From an uncultured Prevotellaceae bacterium (lineage in GTDB: Bacteria; Bacteroidota; Bacteroidia; Bacteroidales; Muribaculaceae), in the NCBI GenBank assembly GCA_937904375.1, contig CALDIG010000092.1, positions 1 through 24,453 on the forward strand: a DNA stretch of 24,453 nt, given 5' to 3'. The notes under the pieces were generated by a model, which saw only the letters and a program-made list of their open reading frames with translations, was not told the origin of the DNA and did no database searches. Positions 1-5,699 of the stretch are shown piece by piece; position 1 is the stretch's first letter; each line of letters opens with the position of its first letter. The position numbers and the translations under genes are program-made.

Positions 1-7
1 GAGGAAA

Positions 8-50
8 GGAAACGAAAGTAGGTCAGAAAACTTTCGTTTCCCGACCTACT
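8..50. repeat. Two overlapping, mutually exclusive inverted repeats
   Basis: Positions 8-19 (GGAAACGAAAGT) pair perfectly with 30-41 (ACTTTCGTTTCC) as a 12-bp stem with a 10-nt loop. Positions 17-24 (AGTAGGTC) pair perfectly with 43-50 (GACCTACT). The second stem uses bases in the arm and loop of the first, so the two cannot fully form together. No T-tract follows either one. The element may be the tail of an upstream gene, a regulatory switch for the gene starting at 97, or a palindromic DNA site; the sequence does not decide. Confidence 0.6.
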
Positions 51-96
51 CGATTGTGTAATACCCTTGTTTAATAACTTATAATTTTCAGTGATT

Positions 97-864
97 ATGA
101 AGAAATTATTTATCTTATTGTTCATTGTTGCCACCTGTGGTGTGGCAGGTAATTCACAGAACTATCAGAACTTCCATTTTGATGTGAACGGAGACGGCGC
201 AGTAACGGCAGCCGATGTGACAGCCGTTTATGACTATCTTTTGGGTAATGTGCCCATAATCGATGGGCATGAATATGTCGATCTTGGGCTGCCGAGCGGC
301 ACGCTGTGGGCGACGATGAATATTGGCGCGAGTAGCCCCGAAGACTATGGCGACTACTACGCTTGGGGCGAGACCACTATCAAGACTGACTACACCTGGG
401 ACAATTACGCGTGGTGCAACGGTTATTGGGATAAATTAACCAAGTATTGCTTTCAAAGCCAGTATGGCTACAACGGCTTCACTGACGACTTGACCGAGCT
501 AGTCCCCGAGGACGATGCCGCCTACGTGAACTGGGGACCTAACTGGCGCATGCCGTCGAAGGAGCAGATTCAAGAGTTGGTTGAAAATTGCACTTGGGAG
601 TGGACGACGAGTAACGGCGTGAACGGTCGTCTTTTCACCAGCAACTTCAACGGCGCGCAGTTGTTCTTGCCGGCTGCGGGCTACAGGTGGAGTAACGTGC
701 TTAAAGACGGTGGCACAAAAGGCTATTATTGGGGGCGCACGATTAATGTTGGTGGGTATTCACACTATGGTAGCTCCATCTACCTCAGTTCGAGCAACGT
801 AACCGAATGGGGTCAAGGCCGCGCGTATGGATATCCCATTCGACCTGTGCGTGTGTCACAGTAA
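97..864 (+). CDS. Secreted protein with one dockerin-like motif and a Fib_succ_major domain
   Basis: A 255-residue protein of unknown function. Residues 1-22 are a signal peptide (MKKLFILLFI start, hydrophobic core). Residues 29-49 hold a single dockerin-like calcium loop (DVNGDGAVTAAD, ligands D29, N31, D33, D40) followed by its helix. Residues 58-255 match the Fibrobacter succinogenes major paralogous domain (TIGR02145 type), with EYVDLGLPSGTLWAT near residue 59, YAWGET near 88, NWRMPSKEQ near 149 and a terminal GYPIRPVR. A GTG at 91 is in frame, but the ATG at 97 gives the proper signal peptide and was chosen. A weak -7-like box (TACCCTTG, 62-69) lies upstream and a terminator follows at 897. 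Dockerins usually have two motifs; here there is one, placed at the N-terminus. Family assignment is firm; function is not known. Confidence 0.88.
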   Translation: MKKLFILLFIVATCGVAGNSQNYQNFHFDVNGDGAVTAADVTAVYDYLLGNVPIIDGHEYVDLGLPSGTLWATMNIGASSPEDYGDYYAWGETTIKTDYTWDNYAWCNGYWDKLTKYCFQSQYGYNGFTDDLTELVPEDDAAYVNWGPNWRMPSKEQIQELVENCTWEWTTSNGVNGRLFTSNFNGAQLFLPAAGYRWSNVLKDGGTKGYYWGRTINVGGYSHYGSSIYLSSSNVTEWGQGRAYGYPIRPVRVSQ

Positions 865-896
865 TAGTGTGGTGCTCTTCTTCACAAAACAAATGT

Positions 897-931
897 GGTT
901 GGTTTGCATTTATGCAAGTCAACCGCTTTTT
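897..931 (+). terminator. Rho-independent terminator after the Fib_succ_major gene
   Basis: A 12-bp stem (897-908 with 913-924, containing two G-T wobbles) closes a TTTA loop and is followed by GC and five T residues. It lies 33 bases after the stop codon at 864. Confidence 0.75.
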
Positions 932-1011
932 ATAAAAAATAGGAATCATCAATTCTTGACAAAACAAGAGGAGCGCATCTACACTGTTGAAATGGCGTCA
1001 ATGTACCGTCT

Positions 1012-1030
1012 GTTGCGTTGTCAACGCAAC
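1012..1030. repeat. Short perfect hairpin in the intergenic region
   Basis: GTTGCGTT (1012-1019) and AACGCAAC (1023-1030) form a perfect 8-bp stem with a 3-nt loop. It lies just past the 3' end of the minus-strand acetyltransferase pseudogene but has no T-tract on either strand. Apart from this hairpin and the terminator at 897, nothing coding is supported between 865 and 1089. Confidence 0.5.
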
Positions 1031-1089
1031 TTGTTTAACCCAAACGGCAAAGTGGTGATGCAAATTGCCATATTAACGAATCTACGTTT

Positions 1090-1713
1090 TTATCTCAATT
1101 GGGTTTTGATGATTGTTTGCAATTTCTCCAAAAACCGCCCTGCATGTCCGCCATCCATCTGCACATGATGGAACTGAAAACTGATGGGCAGTGTGGTCTT
1201 GAGCCATCCTTTGCGGTATTTTCCTCATAGAACCATAGGGTTGTTAAATTCCTTGGCATATTGGTTTACAATACAATCCAGCTCGGTTTCAATCATTGCC
1301 GAAGTGCCTATCACCATTGCATCCTCATGGAAACTGCTTTCGCCGCTTTGACTCACTGATTGCACCAGGCTCATGTAATTGTGGTTGAAATGGCCCAAGT
1401 CATCGGTGTATGGGATATCGCATGAGTTGATGCCGCCTTTTTTGTTGTTCACAATCACATTGACAGCCAAGCAGTCATATTTATATAGCTTGCCATGCTC
1501 GGGCAGCACATAGAACTCCTCTATCGTGGTTGCCGCTTTACCGATACACCAGCAAAGCAGCATATTGAAGCCCATGCCGTGCTTTTTGCTATATCTCAGC
1601 AGCTTTGTCACGTCCATTGTCTTCACAAGAGTCACCATGGGCATAGGCGAAGACATCCACAGATTGAAAGCTTCTTGGCGATTGGTGTTTTGGGGATTAA
1701 TCTCAGTTTTCAA
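1090..1713 (-). pseudogene. Chloramphenicol acetyltransferase-like gene interrupted by an in-frame TGA
   Basis: The open part (1713 down to a TGA at 1227-1225) encodes 162 residues with the fold segments of CAT-like acyltransferases, including SSPMPMVTLVKTMDVTK and VNVIVNNKKGGINSCDIP. It stops right after FNNPMVL. Reading through the TGA in the same frame gives GKYRKGWLKTTLPISFQF, then the catalytic motif HHVQMDGGHAG, and ends with a TAA at 1092-1090. The full length would be 207 codons, normal for the family. The open product therefore lacks the catalytic histidine. CAT-like relatives usually have Trp here (NPMV-x-WGKYRKG, from memory), so TGG to TGA is the likely change. The best-aligned start, at 1713, is TTG rather than ATG, a possible second lesion. 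A -7-like box on the minus strand (TAATTTTG, complement of 1757-1764) has no convincing -33 partner. It is most likely a decayed acetyltransferase gene; a sequencing error is the alternative. Confidence 0.85.
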
Positions 1714-2094
1714 CGTTTCTTTAATATATAAAATGGATTTTTCATAAGCTCATACTCAAAATTATTGAGATGATGATAACTGTAATGGTTGAAATAATAA
1801 TACTGTTTCTCATTTCTGTAAATTTAGCTATTTTCATTTGCCTAGGTTCCAATGCTCATCAAGCATGGCACTGCACTTGGCCTGCGCTAATATGACTGCA
1901 AAATTGGGGCAAAATCACCGCCGCCGCAAGTTTTTGGGATATTCTGCAAGCTTTTGTGACGAATGACATGAAATCGGGAAGAATAGTGCGAAATGTGATG
2001 AATGGTTTTGTGGTGTGAGTGATTTGTTATACCTTTGCCAATGAGTGTTGAAGAATGCATCTTTATGTTACCGAATAAAGGACAAATAAGAATT
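1714..2094. other. Intergenic region between divergent genes
   Basis: About 380 bases between the minus-strand acetyltransferase pseudogene and the short plus-strand ORF. It holds a possible -7 box for the pseudogene (1757-1764, minus strand) and a strong promoter facing right at 2007-2037. A 22-codon minus-strand open stretch ending near 1840 could be a fossil of a gene end but matches nothing I recognise. Nothing else was seen. Confidence 0.4.
2007..2037 (+). promoter_or_regulatory. Bacteroidetes-type promoter upstream of the short ORF
   Basis: TTTG at 2007-2010, 19 bases, then TACCTTTG at 2030-2037 match the -33/-7 elements of Bacteroidetes primary-sigma promoters. The expected start near 2041 gives a leader of about 50 bases before the ATG at 2095. 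Confidence 0.7.
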
Positions 2095-2229
2095 ATGAAC
2101 ATATTTAAAAGATGTTTCGCATCGATAGTTGTTTTGCTGCTGGCGTTAACCCTTCATGCGAGCGATGTGGTAACTGTCAATCCCGACGAGATATTTGGCT
2201 CTATCGCACACAGCTTCGCGAGAACATAG
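2095..2229 (+). CDS. Short signal-peptide ORF, possible gene remnant
   Basis: A 44-residue ORF starting MNIFKRCFASIVVLLLALTL, a convincing signal peptide with cleavage expected near HAS. About 20 more residues (DVVTVNPDEIFGSIAHSF) follow before a TAG. It has a well-formed promoter at 2007-2037. I recognise no family. The sharp stop right after the signal peptide suggests either a tiny secreted peptide or the 5' stub of a larger secreted protein whose remainder is lost. Another frame stays open for about 20 codons past the stop, which would fit a frameshift, but that stretch is too short to identify. Confidence 0.35.
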   Translation: MNIFKRCFASIVVLLLALTLHASDVVTVNPDEIFGSIAHSFART

Positions 2230-2311
2230 TATTGCGCGCATGGGTCTATCTATTTGGGTACATAAACAGTTAAATCTTTAGATTAAACGGTGATTATTTC
2301 ATTTATAGTTG

Positions 2312-2319
2312 TATATTTG
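2312..2319 (+). promoter_or_regulatory. -7 box placed for leaderless transcription of the DUF1016 gene
   Basis: TATATTTG matches TAnnTTTG and ends 4 bases before the ATG at 2324, so transcription would start at or next to the start codon. No clear TTTG lies 19 bases upstream, so the -33 element is weak or missing. Confidence 0.55.
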
Positions 2320-2323
2320 CAAT

Positions 2324-3400
2324 ATGGAAGAAAATAAAAACATTCTCAAATCACAAGATGTCTCTATGTTGCCATCACAATTAGTTGATGATGTGAAACT
2401 GATTGTGGAGCGAGGCTTGCACGAAGCATACCAAAGCGTTAACATGATTTCAATAATGACATATTGGAATGTGGGCAAACGTATTGTTGAAGAAGAGCAA
2501 CAGGGCGAAACCAGAGCAGAATATGGAACATATCTAATGAAAGGTTTAGCTGAAATATTTCAGCCACTTTATGGCAGTTCCTATTCGTTGCGTAACTTGC
2601 AATATATGCGTCAATTCTATTTGAGTTTCAGGGACTTGGAAATTGTGAACACGCGTGTTCACAATCTTTCTTGGTCACATTACCGAATGCTCCTTCGTGT
2701 TCCTGATGAGGATGCTCGATATTGGTATTTACGTGAGGCTTCAGAAGAAATGTGGAGCGTGCGCACTCTGAGCAGAAATATTGGTTCGCAGTATTATTAT
2801 CGCCTGTTGCAATCTCCCAAGAAAGACAAAGTGATTGCTGAAATGCGAGAGCTTACGCAACCACTTCAAAAAGATAAGGATGAGATAGTTAAGAACCCAG
2901 TGGTTGCCGAATTCCTTGGTTTGAATAATATTGATTACAGCGAAAGTGAACTTGAACAGGCAATCATTGACCATCTCCAAAAGTTCATTATGGAGATGGG
3001 ACGAGGGTTTGCTTATATGGGGCGTCAGCAACTGATTCGCACCGACACACAGGACTATTACATAGACCTTGTGTTTTATAACGTCATATTAAAGTGTTAT
3101 GTACTTATCGACCTCAAAGTGGGTGTAATAACCCACCAAGATGTGGGGCAGATGGATATGTATGTGCGTATGTATGATGAGTTACGTCGTACTGAGGGTG
3201 ACAATCCCACCATTGGCATCGTTCTCTGTTCCGAAACAAGCAAAGACATTGCCCGTTATTCCATCCTCAAAGGCAACGAACAGCTATTTGCGGCAAAATA
3301 CATGCCCATGTTGCCTTCTGAAGAAGTTCTCAAACGTGAGATAGAACAGCAAAAAGAATTATTCTACCTTCAGCACAACAAAATCAAGAACGAAAAATAA
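2324..3400 (+). CDS. DUF1016/YhcG family PD-(D/E)XK nuclease-like protein
   Basis: A 358-residue cytoplasmic protein with no signal peptide. Residues about 15-165 are the DUF1016 N-terminal helical domain, with YWNVGKRIVEEEQQG at 47-61, YSLRNLQYMRQFY at 87-99 and LSWSHYRMLLRV at 115-126. Residues about 190-345 are the YhcG C-terminal nuclease domain, with YYIDLVFYN at 245-253 (D248), VLIDLKVG at 260-267 (D263 and K265) and GQMDMYV at 275-281 (Q276). Most relatives have ELK at the second catalytic position; here it is DLK, still compatible with the PD-(D/E)XK fold. A TTG at 2309 is in frame, but the ATG at 2324 lies just after the -7 box and was chosen. Relatives are often mobile or associated with restriction-modification loci, but no such partner is visible. 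The gene looks more AT-rich than the peptidase genes, consistent with acquisition. Biological role unknown. Confidence 0.9.
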   Translation: MEENKNILKSQDVSMLPSQLVDDVKLIVERGLHEAYQSVNMISIMTYWNVGKRIVEEEQQGETRAEYGTYLMKGLAEIFQPLYGSSYSLRNLQYMRQFYLSFRDLEIVNTRVHNLSWSHYRMLLRVPDEDARYWYLREASEEMWSVRTLSRNIGSQYYYRLLQSPKKDKVIAEMRELTQPLQKDKDEIVKNPVVAEFLGLNNIDYSESELEQAIIDHLQKFIMEMGRGFAYMGRQQLIRTDTQDYYIDLVFYNVILKCYVLIDLKVGVITHQDVGQMDMYVRMYDELRRTEGDNPTIGIVLCSETSKDIARYSILKGNEQLFAAKYMPMLPSEEVLKREIEQQKELFYLQHNKIKNEK

Positions 3401-3424
3401 TTTGACCGAAACAACAAAATCATT

Positions 3425-3455
3425 TTTGGGATTCTATAGAGTCAACTTAGATTTG
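3425..3455 (+). promoter_or_regulatory. Bacteroidetes-type promoter of the CxxC protein gene
   Basis: TTTG at 3425-3428, 19 bases, then TAGATTTG at 3448-3455. The expected start near 3459 gives a leader of about 20 bases before the ATG at 3479. Confidence 0.72.
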
Positions 3456-3478
3456 TAAATTGAGAATCAACTTATAGT

Positions 3479-4423
3479 ATGAAACGAATATATCTAATAC
3501 TATTGCTGGGCTTGGTTGCGGTAGCAACTCAGGCTCAAATTCCTACGCCACCCGACCCTTCTTGTGCCTATTGTGGCGTGAATTTGAAAACTGGCGAAGC
3601 TCACAAGAGCAGCTGCCCTTATTGTGAAGCGCCAAAGGAAGAAGACTCCTCTTCTTCAAGTTCTTCACATCTGAAGGATTATACACCAATGCCCGGGATG
3701 TCATCAATAGAGCACACATTAATCTATGAGGTTGGTGTTAATGGAAAGAAGCCGTGCAGCCATTGTCGAAGCATGATTCACCATCCATGGTGTGAGATTA
3801 TAAATACGCAGAAATGGGCTAAAGAATATTGGGCTAAAGCCGAAAACGCCTCGACCGAAGCTGCTCGCAAGCAAGCCTTGCGAGATTATAAACGCATGGT
3901 TGACAACTTGAAATTATTTATTAACCTCAATTACTCTGTTGAGGATTCCAAACCTCTTCCCGAGGTGAAAAGCAGGCCGATATATGAGAGCGTTAAAGTC
4001 GTTGTCGCTCAACAAGGGAGCGAGCGCCGTGAATTCTATGACGTGACACAGCGCGACGAACTGGGTGTGCTGCGTCATGGCTTAATCAAAGGAGCAATCG
4101 TTAGCGGTGACAATCAGACCATCCCCTGCGTGTGCGACCGCATTGAGTTGATTGACCGCAGCCCATCGAACTACGGTGTTTTGGCAAAAATCACGGTTGA
4201 TGGAAGAATGGGCATCATGGACGCCGACAATGGTGACGTGATTATCCAGCCTAGTTATTCCTACGTCAACACATATTTTACTCTTAAAGGCATGTATTTT
4301 ATCGTGGGCGACGGTACAAGCTTCGGCGCATATTATGCCGAAACGATGGAGGTGGTTGTCTCCCCCGATGAAGGCAAAACTTTGGACCAAGTGCGTAACA
4401 TTATTGACAATAGAGACCAGTAA
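3479..4423 (+). CDS. Secreted protein with two Cys/His zinc-like clusters and a WG-like repeat
   Basis: A 314-residue protein of unknown function. Residues 1-20 are a signal peptide ending ATQAQ. Residues 29-49 form a zinc-ribbon-like cluster (C29, C32, H42, C46, C49). Residues 93-105 repeat the same C-x2-C...H-x3-C spacing (C93, C96, H101, C105). A serine-rich linker (57-63) separates them. Residues 111-160 are charged and helical. Residues about 233-262 (YGVLAKI, then DGRMGIMDADNGDVIIQP) resemble one WG-type beta repeat, followed by a degenerate copy. It has its own promoter, and the LytTR gene starts 52 bases after its stop, also from its own promoter. Metal binding is inferred from residue spacing; disulphides are an alternative for an exported protein. 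Confidence 0.8.
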   Translation: MKRIYLILLLGLVAVATQAQIPTPPDPSCAYCGVNLKTGEAHKSSCPYCEAPKEEDSSSSSSSHLKDYTPMPGMSSIEHTLIYEVGVNGKKPCSHCRSMIHHPWCEIINTQKWAKEYWAKAENASTEAARKQALRDYKRMVDNLKLFINLNYSVEDSKPLPEVKSRPIYESVKVVVAQQGSERREFYDVTQRDELGVLRHGLIKGAIVSGDNQTIPCVCDRIELIDRSPSNYGVLAKITVDGRMGIMDADNGDVIIQPSYSYVNTYFTLKGMYFIVGDGTSFGAYYAETMEVVVSPDEGKTLDQVRNIIDNRDQ

Positions 4424-4436
4424 TTAAAACTATGTG

Positions 4437-4467
4437 TTTGCGGTAAGACATTTTTGTTGTACCTTTG
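4437..4467 (+). promoter_or_regulatory. Bacteroidetes-type promoter of the LytTR gene
   Basis: TTTG at 4437-4440, 19 bases, then TACCTTTG at 4460-4467, nine bases before the ATG at 4476. The 5' leader would be about five bases or none. The position also argues against the GTG start at 4434, which would lie upstream of the promoter. Confidence 0.75.
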
Positions 4468-4475
4468 CCACTGCT

Positions 4476-5399
4476 ATGAGTAGGGAACAGAAACAGACAA
4501 TCACGATTCGCATCATCAGTGTGTGCTTTGCGGTGCTGGTGCTGGCAATCTTCAAGCCTTTCGGGCTTGAGGCGAGGCAGTGGCAGGCCTATGCCCATCT
4601 GCTCGCAATTGGTGCGCTTGGAGTGGTAGTGTGCTTTGTGAGTGAAGCGATATTGAGATATGTTCTAAGGAAACCAGGTTCCCTTAATCGTGGTGTGGAT
4701 TATATTATTCGCCGCAATCTCTGGTTCCAGCTCATCAACACCCCGCTTGTCACTATCATGATTTGTCTATATAGGCATTTTGTGCTTAGCGATGTGGTGG
4801 AAGCCAATAAGCTCTCGTGGGGCAATTTCTTTGAGACATTGGTAATCATGGCGTTCTGCTCGTTCCTCATAGGTCTTTACTGGCGTTTTAAGTTCCGCAG
4901 CCGTTATCTGGCGGCAGAACTCGAGGAGACGAAGCATATAAATGAGCAACTGCGACGCTTGCAACAAGAAACACGGCCTCGGGAGATGGCAGCAGCAGTG
5001 CCTGACCAAGAGCAGCCATCGCCAACTGTTGAGGCGCAGCTCTTGACCACTATCGACCTCACCGGCTCGACCAGCGATGTGGTGACTGTTTGTGTGCCCA
5101 ATTTGTTGTACATTGAGTCGGTGGGTAACTATGTGAAAGTGATGCAGTGGCATGAGGGCAAGGTCGTCGGCGATATGCTGCGAGCCACATCCAAACAGGT
5201 GGAAGAGCGGTTGCACGATTATCCCACGATAGTGCGCTGCCATCGCGCCTTTCTGGTGAATTTGGCACAAGTTGAGAAAGTAGTGTCAAAGTCAGGCACC
5301 ATGCAGCTGCTCGTCAAGCACAGCAACGACGCTATCCCCGTCTCTCGCAGCAACATGGCAGGCGTGAAAGCCGCCATTGCCCAAAATACTAACCACTAA
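4476..5399 (+). CDS. Membrane-anchored LytTR-family transcriptional regulator
   Basis: A 307-residue protein. Four hydrophobic segments at about 12-29, 41-60, 83-104 and 119-136 form a membrane domain. A charged helix or coiled coil follows at 143-166 (LAAELEETKHINEQLRRLQQ). Residues about 200-300 are a LytTR DNA-binding domain, with LLYIESVGNYVKV at 210-222, IVRCHRAFLVNL at 252-263 and IPVSRSNMAGVKAAI at 287-301. There is no receiver domain, so the input probably comes through the membrane part or a partner. The first ATG after the promoter (4476) was chosen over the in-frame GTG at 4434. The first large subtilase gene starts 300 bases downstream in the same direction. Control of the peptidase island is plausible from position only. 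Confidence 0.92.
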   Translation: MSREQKQTITIRIISVCFAVLVLAIFKPFGLEARQWQAYAHLLAIGALGVVVCFVSEAILRYVLRKPGSLNRGVDYIIRRNLWFQLINTPLVTIMICLYRHFVLSDVVEANKLSWGNFFETLVIMAFCSFLIGLYWRFKFRSRYLAAELEETKHINEQLRRLQQETRPREMAAAVPDQEQPSPTVEAQLLTTIDLTGSTSDVVTVCVPNLLYIESVGNYVKVMQWHEGKVVGDMLRATSKQVEERLHDYPTIVRCHRAFLVNLAQVEKVVSKSGTMQLLVKHSNDAIPVSRSNMAGVKAAIAQNTNH

Positions 5400-5699
5400 A
5401 CTTTGAGCAAGTTAACAACTTGCGAAACTTGAAAACAGAGTCCACTTTAAAAAATATAAACAACTGATTTTCTGATTTTTTTGATTTTTTAAACCTCTGA
5501 ATTTCAATAATTAACAGTTGCACCAAATACAAAATTAATGAAAAAGACGCTAAAAATCCCACTTTTTAAAGTGGAGTCAAAACATAATCACAGAAATTAC
5601 AATTTTTAGAAGCTACCTTGGTTGTGTTTCCAATTTTTTTTTATAAATTTGCGGACTTTTATTGGAAATCTCTTTTTTATTACTTAATATCATTAAAAC
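5400..5699. other. AT-rich intergenic region upstream of the first subtilase
   Basis: This holds a perfect 7-bp hairpin just after the LytTR stop (5407-5413 with 5417-5423, no T-tract). It also holds a 13-nt inverted repeat (TCCACTTTAAAAA at 5441-5453 and its complement at 5563-5575) and the subtilase promoter at 5622-5651. The second copy of the inverted repeat is itself nearly palindromic (CCACTTTTTAAAGTGG). No coding sequence is supported. Confidence 0.5.
5622..5651 (+). promoter_or_regulatory. Probable promoter of the first subtilase gene
   Basis: TTG at 5622-5624, 19 bases, then TAAATTTG at 5644-5651. The leader to the ATG at 5700 would be about 45 bases. Confidence 0.6.

Noticed and set aside
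8..50. H-type pseudoknot at the left edge
   Set aside because: The linker that would cross the 12-bp stem is only one base, too short to span it. Alternative hairpins are more likely.
827..1168. A 113-codon plus-strand ORF overlapping the end of the first gene
   Set aside because: It overlaps the first gene out of frame, runs through a terminator and into the 3' end of the acetyltransferase pseudogene, and has no recognisable domain.
1225..1227. TGA as a reassigned (Trp) codon
   Set aside because: None of the long genes contains an in-frame TGA, their Trp codons are TGG, and the promoters and protein families are those of Bacteroidales, which use the standard code. A nonsense mutation or sequencing error is simpler.
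1887..2102. A 71-codon minus-strand ORF
   Set aside because: Histidine-rich low-complexity translation, overlapping a strong promoter on the other strand, with no domain.
4434..4475. GTG start of the LytTR gene at 4434
   Set aside because: It would place the -33 and -7 promoter elements inside the coding sequence and adds residues unlike the family's N-termini.
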